64,000 nt of DNA from a bacterium BMS3Bbin13 (GTDB lineage Bacteria; Pseudomonadota; Gammaproteobacteria; 21-64-14), in NCBI GenBank assembly GCA_002897735.1, contig BDTW01000025.1:62001-126000 (forward strand). Reading direction: 5' to 3'. Positions 41,411-49,603 of the stretch are shown piece after piece. Position numbers and translations under genes: made by a program. The notes under the pieces were generated by a model. That model saw only the letters and a program-made list of their open reading frames with translations. It was not told where the DNA came from and ran no database searches. Position 1 is the first letter of the stretch. The number at the start of each line of letters is the position of its first letter.

Positions 41411-42685
41411 ATGCGTTTCGAGGCCCTCGACGGGTGGCTCGCCTGGCAGGACTCGCTGCACCCGCGCAAGATCGATCTGGGCCTGGATCGTGTCGGTCGG
41501 GTCGCCGGGGTGCTGGGGCTGGATCGTCCGCCGTTTCCGGTGGTCACGGTCGCCGGCACCAACGGAAAGGGCTCGTGTGTGGCGCTGCTCGAGGCGGTGC
41601 TGTCCGCCGCCGGCTACCGGGTCGGCGCCTATACTTCGCCGCATCTGCTGCGCTACAACGAGCGGGTGCGCGTGGCCGGCGCGGCGCTCGACGACACGCA
41701 ACTGTGCCGTGCGTTCGCGCGCATCGACGACGCGCGCGGCGACACGGCGTTGACCTATTTCGAGTTCGGCACGCTCGCCGCGCTCGAGCGATTCCGTGCG
41801 GCGCGCGTCGACCTCGCGTTGCTCGAGGTCGGCATGGGCGGGCGCCTGGACGCCACCAACGTGGTCGACGCGGAGGTTGCGTTGGTCGCGGCCTTGGGCG
41901 TCGATCATCGCGACTGGCTGGGCCCGGACCGCGAGAGCATCGCGCGCGAGAAGGCCGGCATCTTCCGTCCCGGCCGCCCGGCGGTGTGCGCGGATCCCGA
42001 GCCGCCCGAGTCTCTGGTGCAGCACGCGGCGCGTCTGGGGACGCCGCTCTATCGGATCGGGCGCGAGTTCGACTTGCGGGCCGACGGCACCGGGTGTTGG
42101 GAATGGGAATGCGATGCGCGCCGGCGCCGCGCCCTCCCGCCGCCCGCCCTACAGGGCGAGTTCCAGGTGCGCAACGCCGCCGCCGTTCTGATGACGTTGG
42201 AACTGCTCGCCGAGCGGTTTCCGGTGACGCAGGACGAGGTGTGTCGCGGCCTGCGGGAGGTGCATCTGCCGGGCCGTTTCCAGGTGATCCCGGGACCGGT
42301 GGAGTGCATCCTGGACGTGGCGCACAATCCGCAGGCGGCGCGGTCGCTGGCCGCCAATTTGGCACGCCGCCCGTGCCGGGGGCGTACCCTGGCGGTGGTG
42401 GCGCTGCTGTCCGACAAGGAGATCGAGGCGGTCGCGGCGGCACTGGACTGCGTGGTGGACCGCTGGCTGGCGGCGGGTCTCGAGGGTCCACGGACCCTGC
42501 CGGTGGCGGAGTTCGCGGCGCGGATCCGGGCCGCGCCGGTACGTGCGCCGTTGTCCGTCCACCCGAGCGTCGCCGAGGCGTTGGCCCGTGCCGACGCGCA
42601 GGCACGCCCGGGCGATCGCATCGTGGTGTTCGGCTCGTTTCGCACGGTGGAGGCGGCCCTTCGTGCCCTCCGGTTTTCGTTGTAA
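41411..42685 (+). CDS. folC: Bifunctional dihydrofolate/folylpolyglutamate synthase
   Basis: 424-residue Mur-ligase-like ATP enzyme adding L-glutamate to dihydropteroate and then to folates. The P-loop is VTVAGTNGKGSCVALLE (about 37-53). YTSPHLLRYNERVRVAG and the ALGVDHRDWLG block are FolC-specific. Twenty bases after accD, same strand. Length is typical. Confidence 0.96.
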   Translation: MRFEALDGWLAWQDSLHPRKIDLGLDRVGRVAGVLGLDRPPFPVVTVAGTNGKGSCVALLEAVLSAAGYRVGAYTSPHLLRYNERVRVAGAALDDTQLCRAFARIDDARGDTALTYFEFGTLAALERFRAARVDLALLEVGMGGRLDATNVVDAEVALVAALGVDHRDWLGPDRESIAREKAGIFRPGRPAVCADPEPPESLVQHAARLGTPLYRIGREFDLRADGTGCWEWECDARRRRALPPPALQGEFQVRNAAAVLMTLELLAERFPVTQDEVCRGLREVHLPGRFQVIPGPVECILDVAHNPQAARSLAANLARRPCRGRTLAVVALLSDKEIEAVAAALDCVVDRWLAAGLEGPRTLPVAEFAARIRAAPVRAPLSVHPSVAEALARADAQARPGDRIVVFGSFRTVEAALRALRFSL

Positions 42686-42740
42686 GGTGGGGGCCTGCCG
42701 GAGGACTGCCGGTGTTCACGATCCGTCGCATGGCACGGTA

Positions 42741-43352
42741 ATGGAACGACCCCTCAAACAACGCTTGGTGGGTGGGGCGGCCCTGGTCGCTCTGGCGGTG
42801 ATCTTCCTCCCGATGATCCTGCACGGGCCGGGCAAGGGCGAGGGCCTGTTCGGCGGGCCGTCGATTCCCCCGAAGCCCGACTGGATCCTCGCACCGCCCC
42901 GTGGCGCCACGGGGCCGGCGCGGGGGACGCCGCCGGCACCTGCGCCGGCCGGTCCGCTCATCGTCGGTGGTCCGTCGAGCGCGGCACCGGAATCGTCGTC
43001 GCCGGGATCGGTGGATCGAAGGCCGACCGCGCCCGCCGCCCGCACCCCCCCGAGCGGCGCCGCGTCCGGGGTACCCCCGCCCGCGCTCGCGCAGCACCCG
43101 CCGGCGGTGCCGGGACTGCACGCCTGGGTGGTGCAACTCGCCAGCCTGAGCAGCGAGTCGAGCGCCGTGGCGCTGCGCGATCGGTTGCGCAGGGCCGGGT
43201 TCGCGGCCTTTGTGGAGCGGGTGCGGGTGAACGGCAAGCCGGTGTTCCGGGTCCGGGTGGGGCCGGAGTTGGATCGGACCCGCGCCGATGCGCTGCGCAG
43301 GCGCCTGCAACAGACCCGGAACCTGCGCGGCATCGTCCTCACCTATCCATGA
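42741..43352 (+). CDS. SPOR-domain protein (DedD-like)
   Basis: 203 residues: a short cytoplasmic start, one membrane helix (about 10-27, VGGAALVALAVIFLPMIL), a long proline/alanine/serine-rich periplasmic linker (about 50-125) and a C-terminal SPOR domain (about 127-203, AWVVQLASLSSESSAVALRDRL). SPOR domains bind denuded glycan strands at the division septum. Position between folC and cvpA matches dedD. The gene symbol is left blank because only the domain and position support it. Confidence 0.85.
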   Translation: MERPLKQRLVGGAALVALAVIFLPMILHGPGKGEGLFGGPSIPPKPDWILAPPRGATGPARGTPPAPAPAGPLIVGGPSSAAPESSSPGSVDRRPTAPAARTPPSGAASGVPPPALAQHPPAVPGLHAWVVQLASLSSESSAVALRDRLRRAGFAAFVERVRVNGKPVFRVRVGPELDRTRADALRRRLQQTRNLRGIVLTYP

Positions 43353-43455
43353 GCGCTCGGGAGGCAATCCTCGCGGATCCTTCGAGGGCCGGCGGGCGGG
43401 GCACGGAATGACGGATTCCGGGATCGGTGCGCGGCCGCTGCCGGAAGTGGCGTCG

Positions 43456-43484
43456 TTTCCCCGGTCGCGCCCGTCTGGTATCAT
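43456..43484 (+). promoter_or_regulatory. Possible cvpA-purF promoter
   Basis: TTTCCC (43456-43461), a 17-base spacer and TATCAT (43479-43484), a 5-of-6 -10 box, in the 288-bp gap before cvpA. I do not see a PurR-type operator here. Confidence 0.3.
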
Positions 43485-43640
43485 TTCCGGCGAAGGCGCT
43501 TGCGCCCGGAGCCGGCCTTCGAGGGGAGTTTGCCCGACCGTGCTGGACCCTCTGCACAGGCCCCGTGGCGGTGGCCTCCTTCGATTCCGGGCGCAATCCG
43601 GCCCGGGTCGACCGGCGCCGTGGTGCAGATCGTGCCCGCG

Positions 43641-44132
43641 ATGACGTGGGTCGATTACGCCATCGTGGCGGTCATCACGCTCTCGGCGGCGGTCGGTCTG
43701 GTTCGCGGGTTCCTGCGCGAGGCGCTGTCGCTGGCGGCGTGGATCGTGGCGTTCTGGGTGGCCCTGACCTTTTCCTATGGTCTCGCGCGCTTCTTCACCG
43801 GCCTCATCGCCTCGCCGACGGTCCGGATCGCGGTGGCGTTTGCGGCGCTGTTCCTCCTCACACTGCTGCTGGGGGCTCTGATAAGCTACCTCGCCGCGCA
43901 ATTGATAAAGGGCAGTGGTCTTACCGGGGCCGATCGGCTGGTCGGCGTGGTGTTCGGCCTGGCGCGTGGGGTCGCTCTGGTGGCGGTGCTGGTGTTGCTC
44001 GCCGGGTTGACCTCCGCGCCCAAGGATCCCTGGTGGCACGAGTCCCTGCTGCTGGGGCATTTTCAGACCCTGGCGTTCTGGCTGCGCGGGCTGCTGCCCT
44101 CGGGGGTTGCGGCGAACTTCGTCTTCCACTGA
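43641..44132 (+). CDS. cvpA: CvpA family inner-membrane protein
   Basis: 163 residues with four or five membrane helices. MTWVDYAIVAVITLSAAVGL matches the E. coli CvpA start MVWIDYAIIAVI, so ATG 43641 is preferred over GTG codons upstream. RGFLREALSL and the middle GADRLVGVVFGLARG block are family hallmarks. CvpA is needed for colicin V production and is often linked to purF; its general role is still unclear (envelope stress tolerance has been suggested). Confidence 0.94.
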   Translation: MTWVDYAIVAVITLSAAVGLVRGFLREALSLAAWIVAFWVALTFSYGLARFFTGLIASPTVRIAVAFAALFLLTLLLGALISYLAAQLIKGSGLTGADRLVGVVFGLARGVALVAVLVLLAGLTSAPKDPWWHESLLLGHFQTLAFWLRGLLPSGVAANFVFH

Positions 44133-44189
44133 GCGGCGCGTGCGCCCGTGCGGCGTCACGTACCGTAAATCACGCGAGGTGAGTCGCCC

Positions 44190-45725
44190 ATGTGCGGGAT
44201 CATCGGCATCATGGCCCGGGGTCCGGTCAATCAGGCCCTGTTCGACGGACTGACGGTACTGCAACACCGTGGTCAGGATGCGGCGGGCATCATGACCTGC
44301 GATCACGGGCGGTTGTTCCTGCGCAAGGACAACGGGCTGGTGCGGGACATCTTCCGCACCCGTCACATGATCCGCCTGCCCGGCAACCTGGGCATCGGCC
44401 ACGTGCGCTATCCCACCGCGGGCTGCGAGAGTTCCGCCGAGGCCCAGCCGTTCTACGTGAACTCCCCGTACGGCATCGCACTCGCCCACAACGGCAACCT
44501 GACCAACGCCGATGATCTCAAGCGCGATCTGTTCCGCGAGGATCTGCGCCACATCAATACCGACTCCGACTCCGAGATCCTGCTCAACGTCTTCGCGCAC
44601 GAATTGCAGCGCCGCGGCAGGTTGCGCATCAACGAGGAGGATCTCTTCCAGGCGGTGGCCGGCGTGCACCGTCGCTGTCAGGGCGCCTACGCGGCCGTCG
44701 CCATGATCCCGGGCTACGGGATCATGGGTTTCCGCGACCCCTACGGGATCCGGCCGCTGGTGTTCGGCGCGCGCGAGACCGCCCACGGTACGGAGTACAT
44801 GATCGCCTCGGAGAGCGTCGCCTTGGACATCCTCGGTTTCGAGCTTGTGCGCGACGTCGAACCGGGCGAGGCGGTGTTCTTCGCCGCCGACGGGCGGATG
44901 CATACTCGGGTGTGCGCCGAGCACGCGATCTACTCGCCGTGCATCTTCGAGTACGTGTACCTGTCGCGCCCCGATTCGATCATCGACGACGTCTCCGTCT
45001 ACAAGGCGCGGTTGCGTATGGGCGAGAAGCTCGCCGACAAGATCCTGCGCGAGCGCCCGGAGCATGACATCGACGTGGTCATTCCGATCCCCGACACCAG
45101 CCGTACCGCGGCGCTGCCGCTGGCGTACCGCCTGGGCGTGAAATACCGCGAGGGCCTGATCAAGAACCGCTACATCCCGCGCACCTTCATCATGCCCGGC
45201 CAGAAGCAGCGCAAGCGTTCGGTGCGCCAGAAGCTCAACGCCATCGGGCTCGAGTTCGAGGGCAAGAACGTGCTGCTGGTGGACGATTCGATCGTGCGCG
45301 GCACCACGTCCCGGCAGATCATCCAGATGGCGCGCGAGGCGGGCGCGCACAAGGTCTATTTCGCCTCCGCGGCGCCGCCGGTGCGCCACCCGAACGTATA
45401 CGGCATCGACATGCCGGCGGCCGGCGAACTCATCGCCCACGGGCGCACCGAGGAACAGGTCGCGCGCGAGATCAAGGCCGACTGGTTGATCTACCAGGAC
45501 CTCCCGGATCTCATCGATGCGGTGCGCCGGGGCAACCACAGGCTGGAACGCTTCGATACCTCGATCTTCACCGGCGAGTACGTGACCGGAGACGTGGACC
45601 AACGCTATCTCGCCCGGCTCGAGCGCCGGCGCAGTGATGCGGCCAAGCAGCGGCGCCTGCACCCGGAGGAGGAGGCCGATCGCTCCCGGGACAACCCGGT
45701 GATCGAGCTGCACAACGCCTCCTGA
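44190..45725 (+). CDS. purF: Amidophosphoribosyltransferase
   Basis: 511-residue first enzyme of purine synthesis, using glutamine and PRPP. The N-terminal nucleophile is C2 (MCGIIGIM), exposed after removal of Met. The PRPP loop is [16 protein letters not shown] (about 364-379). In related genomes metZ follows directly. Here the next 3.9 kb hold a metZ-like scrap and an accessory gene cassette. Confidence 0.97.
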   Translation: MCGIIGIMARGPVNQALFDGLTVLQHRGQDAAGIMTCDHGRLFLRKDNGLVRDIFRTRHMIRLPGNLGIGHVRYPTAGCESSAEAQPFYVNSPYGIALAHNGNLTNADDLKRDLFREDLRHINTDSDSEILLNVFAHELQRRGRLRINEEDLFQAVAGVHRRCQGAYAAVAMIPGYGIMGFRDPYGIRPLVFGARETAHGTEYMIASESVALDILGFELVRDVEPGEAVFFAADGRMHTRVCAEHAIYSPCIFEYVYLSRPDSIIDDVSVYKARLRMGEKLADKILRERPEHDIDVVIPIPDTSRTAALPLAYRLGVKYREGLIKNRYIPRTFIMPGQKQRKRSVRQKLNAIGLEFEGKNVLLVDDSIVRGTTSRQIIQMAREAGAHKVYFASAAPPVRHPNVYGIDMPAAGELIAHGRTEEQVAREIKADWLIYQDLPDLIDAVRRGNHRLERFDTSIFTGEYVTGDVDQRYLARLERRRSDAAKQRRLHPEEEADRSRDNPVIELHNAS

Positions 45726-45737
45726 TGTCGCGATCCC

Positions 45738-45773
45738 TGATCCACTCGGCGACCCAATATCTCGACGAGCGGG
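45738..45773 (+). pseudogene. metZ-like fragment directly after purF
   Basis: A 36-bp stretch, 12 bases after the purF stop, matches metZ at 50217-50252: 17 identical bases (TGATCCACTCGGCGACC), then 10 more (TATCTCGACG) after a few changes. It lies in the same codon phase, reading LIHSATQYLDERA against VIHSATKYLDGQG around the PLP lysine. The lysine itself is Gln here. It sits within an 84-codon open frame beginning in TGATG at the purF stop; the rest of that frame resembles nothing I know. Probably a remnant of an earlier metZ copy, although chance is not excluded. Confidence 0.45.
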
Positions 45774-45975
45774 CGAAGAACGGCCTCCTCGCCGCCTTTG
45801 CGGATCGTGTCTCCACCGCCTCCACCGCCGCGTATTACTCGGTGCCGTCACCTACCCGCACCGGCTTCTTCCCCTCCTCCTTCAGGAGGCCCCCGACCGT
45901 GGTCGCCGACCTCGGCCACGGGGATGGATGCGGCCATGGTGAGAGGTGGCGGCGTATTGTCGGGAGAGATACAGA

Positions 45976-46398
45976 ATGAAAACGGATTTCATGGATGCCG
46001 CCACCCGGCACTGGGAGGACGCGGAGCTGCTCAGCAACACCTTGCGGTGGGCCAACGCCGACCACCTGTATGGTGTGGCAGCGGAGTGTGCTCTCAAGGC
46101 CGTCATGGTCATGCTGGGTATGGAGACGAAACCTGATGATGGCTCTCCAATCGAATCCAGACACAAAAAGCATATCAACCGAATTTGGGAGGAGTTTTTG
46201 ACCTTTGCGGCGGGCCGCAACGAGGGGCGATACAGCGGGATGTTGCCGGTGGGAACCCCCTTCGCCGATTGGGATGCGGCCCAGCGTTACGCCGCACGCC
46301 GCGAGTTCTCGAAGGATCGCGTTACCCTCCATCGTGATGCGGCCCGCGCTGTACGTCGGATCCTTGCCGATGCGAGAGTGGACGGGAGTCTCCCATGA
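45976..46398 (+). CDS. HEPN-like small protein, first gene of the cassette
   Basis: 140 residues, all helical. ATG 45976 has GGAGAG about 8 bases before. The segment WANADHLYGVAAECALKAVM (25-44) is the signature of a HEPN-type helical bundle subfamily, and the later HKKHINRIWEEF is also typical of it. HEPN proteins are RNA-directed toxins or their partners in many defence and toxin-antitoxin systems. The catalytic Rx4-6H is not evident at the usual late position. R24-x5-H30 has the spacing but lies early. The stop overlaps the next start (ATGA), which argues for a fixed protein ratio or complex with the ATPase. The family is inferred from pattern only. Confidence 0.72.
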   Translation: MKTDFMDAATRHWEDAELLSNTLRWANADHLYGVAAECALKAVMVMLGMETKPDDGSPIESRHKKHINRIWEEFLTFAAGRNEGRYSGMLPVGTPFADWDAAQRYAARREFSKDRVTLHRDAARAVRRILADARVDGSLP

Positions 46399-47714
46399 AA
46401 CCGACCGCCACCTTTGACACGATCCTCAGCGAAGTCCGCGAGGCTTTGCAGCAGTTTCAGCCTGAACTGCAAAGCATTGGGAGGCTCACCGTGGTACGGG
46501 ATCTCTGGGGCAGGGTGCGCCTGGTTGCGCCCACGCGGCCCGAGTCCGGCGCCCCTCTGGCACAGACCCTCGAGAGGCTTGCCAGCAACCTGCAGGCCCG
46601 CCTCGGACGCCACGCCTATCCGCCCGAGCAAACCTTTCTCTATGCCGACGAGCTTGCCGAACCCACCGATCTGGAGCCCGGGCGTGGCGTCGATCTCGAG
46701 GTCGAGGGGTTCGACGCCCGCCTCATCGACCGCCAGCTCACCGGTACCTCATGGGCCGAGGTGGCAGCGTCGACGGATCTTCCACAACACCCCGCGCGCC
46801 TGACCTTCTACTCCATCAAGGGCGGCGTCGGGCGCAGCACCGCGGCCGCCGTCGCCGCCTGGAGGCTGGCGCAAGAGGGTCGGAACGTCCTGGTCCTCGA
46901 CCTCGACCTAGAGGCACCGGGCCTCTCCTCGGCCCTGCTGCCGCAAGGGATCCTGCCGCGGTTCGGCATCGTCGACTGGTTCGTCGAAGACCTCGTGGGC
47001 CAAGCGGACGAGATTCTCGACGACATGGCCGTCCCGAGCCCCGTGTCCGCGGATCTGCCCGGCGAGGTGTGGGTGGTCCCGAGCCACGGTGCCGCAGGGG
47101 GCGAGTACATCGCCAAACTGGGCCGCTGTTATCTCGACCTGCCGCCGTCGACAGGGCGGGATGAAGGGCGTCAGAGCTGGCCGCAGCGCCTCCGGCATCT
47201 CCTGGAAGCGATTGAGGCGCACCACCGGCCCGATGTGGTGCTACTCGACAGTCGCTCCGGCCTCCACGACGTGGCCTCGGCCGTGGTGACGGATGTCGAT
47301 GCCCAGGTTCTCCTCTTCGCCGTGGGCTCGGACCAGACGTGGCGCGGCTACCGTTTGCTCTTCGAGCACTGGCAGCGTCACGATGCGGCTCGTATCATCC
47401 GGGAGCGCCTCAAGGTGGTGGCCTCCATGGTCCCGGAGACGGGGCGGGCCGAGTACCTCTCGGCGTTCCGCGAGGCATCTTGGGACCTCTTTCGTGAGCA
47501 CCTCTACGACGAGGTGGTTGAGGGCGCGCTGGACGGCTTCAGCTACGACCTCATGGACGACACCGGGCCACACGCGCCGTTGCTTACCTACTGGAGCCGG
47601 GGTTTTGCCTCCCTCGGTAACCTCGCCTCTCTCGACCCACAGCTCGTAGAGGCGGCCTACGGCCCCTTTCTGGATGGCATCCAGGAGTTGTTACCGTCGC
47701 TGGAGGGCCTATGA
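46395..47714 (+). CDS. ParA/MinD-like ATPase with KGGVGRS P-loop
   Basis: 439 residues. The N-terminal 130 residues form a unique alpha/beta region (DTILSEVREALQQFQ, WGRVRLVAPT). Then comes a SIMIBI/ParA-type ATPase: deviant Walker A KGGVGRST at 142-149, NVLVLDLDLEAPGLS at 164-178, and VVLLDSRSGLHD near 275-286 in the place of Walker B. ParA and MinD have KGGvGKT/S: the signature lysine K142 is kept, but the P-loop lysine is arginine (R147). It is neither chromosomal MinD nor a plasmid ParA by context: no parB, minC or origin is nearby. ATGA overlaps join it to genes on both sides. A regulatory or switch ATPase of a conflict system is my inference. Confidence 0.8.
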   Translation: MKPTATFDTILSEVREALQQFQPELQSIGRLTVVRDLWGRVRLVAPTRPESGAPLAQTLERLASNLQARLGRHAYPPEQTFLYADELAEPTDLEPGRGVDLEVEGFDARLIDRQLTGTSWAEVAASTDLPQHPARLTFYSIKGGVGRSTAAAVAAWRLAQEGRNVLVLDLDLEAPGLSSALLPQGILPRFGIVDWFVEDLVGQADEILDDMAVPSPVSADLPGEVWVVPSHGAAGGEYIAKLGRCYLDLPPSTGRDEGRQSWPQRLRHLLEAIEAHHRPDVVLLDSRSGLHDVASAVVTDVDAQVLLFAVGSDQTWRGYRLLFEHWQRHDAARIIRERLKVVASMVPETGRAEYLSAFREASWDLFREHLYDEVVEGALDGFSYDLMDDTGPHAPLLTYWSRGFASLGNLASLDPQLVEAAYGPFLDGIQELLPSLEGL

Positions 47715-49204
47715 GACCGGAAGATCTGCACCTGCCCTCGGCCCGCGATGCGATGTTGGAGAGCCTTCCCGAAGCCACCTCCCTCCACGGTGCGGTACCC
47801 GAGTTGCGTTTCACCTATCTGCCGGCCTCTCATGCCAAGGCGTTGAATCTCGATGTCATGCTCGTCGTCGGTATGCGCGGCGCCGGCAAGAGCTTCTGGT
47901 GGGCGGCGCTGCAGCGACCCGAACACCGTCTGCTTGTGCACCGCCTCGCCAAACGGTCCGGCCTCACTGAGAATGTGCAGGTCACGGTCGGCTTCGGTGA
48001 GCGTCCGGACCCGGGGGCCTACCCGGGGAGGGACGTACTGGATCACCTTCTCACCCAAAATCACGACCCCCGCCTCATCTGGCGCACCGTCATCCTGCAC
48101 GCCCTTGCACCGCCGGACCACGCCCTGCGCGGATGCGCCGACTGGCCCGATCGCGTTGCCTACGTCGCGGCGCAGCCCGAGGCGATGGACAACCTGCTCT
48201 ACCATCGGGATCAGGAACTGGACGAGAAGGGCGGCCACTGGCTCATCCTCTTCGATGCGCTGGACCTCAGTGCCTCGGATTGGCCGACGATGAAGGCCCT
48301 CATTCGCGGCCTGCTCCAGGCGGTCCTCGACCTGCGTCGCTACCGCCGGCTCCGCGCCAAATGCTTCCTCCGGACCGACCAGCTCGACGAGCGGGCGGTC
48401 GCGAGCTTTCCCGACGCCTCGAAGATCCTCGCGGAGCGCGTCGAGCTGACCTGGCCCGGCACGGAACTCTACGACCTGTTGTGGCAGTACCTTGGCAATG
48501 CTTCCGGCGAGGCCGGCGAGGACTTCCGGGGGGAACTGATCTCGGTCTCCGGGGGGCGTTGGGGCTCGGAGGAAATCCGTGGAGAGGCCGTCTGGATGCC
48601 GCCGAACGAGCTGCGTCGCAACGGCGATCTTCAGCGCCGGGTCTTCCACGCCATCGCGGGACCGTGGATGGGAAAGGGTCCGCGCCGTGGCTACCCGTAC
48701 ACCTGGGTTCCGAACCACCTCGCCGACGCCCAAGGCAATGTGAGTCCGCGCTCCTTCCTGGCAGCGCTGCGTAAGGCCGCCGAGGATACCGACCAGCGCT
48801 ACCCGGATCACGAGTGGCCACTCCACTACGAGAGCATCAAGCGGGGTGTGCAGGCGGCATCGGGGATTCGTGTAGATGAGATGCGCGAGGACTACCCGTG
48901 GGTCGATGTGTTGATGGAACCGCTCAGAGGGAAGGTCGTGCCGTGCGACTTCGAGGAGCTGGCGCAGATCTGGCACAAGGGCGCCCTCGATCGGTTGGAA
49001 ACGCGGGTCCAACAAGAGCAAGAACGCCTGCCACCGGCGCATCTGGACGAGGGCCCCGAGGGGCTACGCCGAGATCTCGAGGAGCTTGGCGTCTTTCTTC
49101 GTATGCGAGACGGGCGCGTGAACATCCCCGATGTCTTTCGCGTCGGCTATGGCCTCGGTCGCAGGGGCGGGGTGCGGCCGATCCGGCACGACGCGGGCCG
49201 ATGA
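47711..49204 (+). CDS. P-loop NTPase of unknown family, third cassette gene
   Basis: 497 residues. Walker A GMRGAGKS at 54-61 after a hydrophobic strand (LDVMLVVG), and Walker B-like HWLILFDALD at 176-185. A following KCFLRTDQLDE (218-227) then FPDASKILAERVELTW (233-248) and ELYDLLWQYLGN resemble the sensor and lid parts of STAND or KAP-type ATPases in bacterial conflict systems. The C-terminal 150 residues are helical with no recognisable enzyme motif and end in an arginine-rich tail. No membrane segment. The start overlaps the preceding stop (ATGA). I cannot assign a function. The likely unit is HEPN-like effector plus two NTPases. Confidence 0.75.
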   Translation: MRPEDLHLPSARDAMLESLPEATSLHGAVPELRFTYLPASHAKALNLDVMLVVGMRGAGKSFWWAALQRPEHRLLVHRLAKRSGLTENVQVTVGFGERPDPGAYPGRDVLDHLLTQNHDPRLIWRTVILHALAPPDHALRGCADWPDRVAYVAAQPEAMDNLLYHRDQELDEKGGHWLILFDALDLSASDWPTMKALIRGLLQAVLDLRRYRRLRAKCFLRTDQLDERAVASFPDASKILAERVELTWPGTELYDLLWQYLGNASGEAGEDFRGELISVSGGRWGSEEIRGEAVWMPPNELRRNGDLQRRVFHAIAGPWMGKGPRRGYPYTWVPNHLADAQGNVSPRSFLAALRKAAEDTDQRYPDHEWPLHYESIKRGVQAASGIRVDEMREDYPWVDVLMEPLRGKVVPCDFEELAQIWHKGALDRLETRVQQEQERLPPAHLDEGPEGLRRDLEELGVFLRMRDGRVNIPDVFRVGYGLGRRGGVRPIRHDAGR

Positions 49205-49347
49205 GGGCAATTCCCCCGCGGATTATGGAGGCGGAGGACAAGGCGGCGGCGCTGCGGGAGGCTGTGGGCGATCCCGGCGCGGCGAACCGGTTCGAGGTCG
49301 ACTTGGCGAATTTTACCGGCGTACCCGGGGCATCCTTTGCTTTGTAG
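49201..49347 (+). CDS. 48-codon ORF at the cassette end, probably a truncated fourth gene
   Basis: ATG overlaps the stop of the P-loop gene (ATGA), like the earlier joints, and the frame runs MRAIPPRIMEAEDKAAALRE to a TAG at 49345. The peptide looks like the N-terminal region of a larger protein (ANRFEVDLANFTGVPGA is well-ordered and non-repetitive), stopped soon after. An 8-bp-arm hairpin follows at once. Either a small accessory protein or the stump of a fourth gene lost by deletion next to metZ; I favour the second. Homology was not assignable. Confidence 0.5.
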   Translation: MRAIPPRIMEAEDKAAALREAVGDPGAANRFEVDLANFTGVPGASFAL

Positions 49348-49386
49348 CCTGTCGGAAGCAACGCAAGCGTTCGATGTGCCGACAGG
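49348..49386. other. Nested inverted repeat at the right end of the cassette
   Basis: CCTGTCGG (49348-49355) and CCGACAGG (49379-49386) pair perfectly, and within the loop AACGC/GCGTT pair too. It begins one base after the stop of the 48-codon ORF. No T run follows, so it is a weak terminator at best. It may mark the junction with ancestral DNA. Confidence 0.5.
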
Positions 49387-49404
49387 CGCTACGCCGCGCT
49401 CAAG

Positions 49405-49434
49405 TTGACAGGCGCGGCGCCGCGGAACTAGGAT
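49405..49434 (+). promoter_or_regulatory. metZ: Strong sigma70-like promoter of metZ
   Basis: TTGACA (49405-49410, perfect), an 18-base spacer and TAGGAT (49429-49434, 4 of 6). It gives metZ a transcript independent of purF, needed because the cassette separates them. The roughly 160-base leader to metZ contains a run of seven T and a short GC hairpin (GCGGG/CCCGC near 49525) but no known riboswitch that I can identify. Confidence 0.65.
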
Positions 49435-49603
49435 TTCGGCTGTCGCGCCGATTTGATTCAGCTTGCGGGCGCGTAACAAATGCAGCTAAAGCGGGTCGGC
49501 CTGCTTTCGTTGCCGTGCGGAGCGGGTTTTTTTGCGCCCGCGTCTGCGCCGTTCCCTCTGTGTTCCGGGCCGGCACCGGCCGTCGATGAGGAGGATCCGT
49601 GGG

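Noticed and set aside
41544-45851. 1435-codon open frame on the minus strand, the longest in the window
   Set aside because: It runs antisense through folC, the SPOR gene, cvpA and purF, all with clear protein motifs. Its translation is low-complexity and without domains, as expected for a high-GC shadow frame.
46045-46066. R24-x5-H30 as the catalytic HEPN motif
   Set aside because: The spacing fits Rx4-6H, but the position is early in the bundle, unlike classical HEPN nucleases; left open in the gene entry.
49440-49603. Methionine-type riboswitch in the metZ leader
   Set aside because: The leader is long enough, but I could not find the conserved core of a SAM-family riboswitch; a covariance search would settle it.
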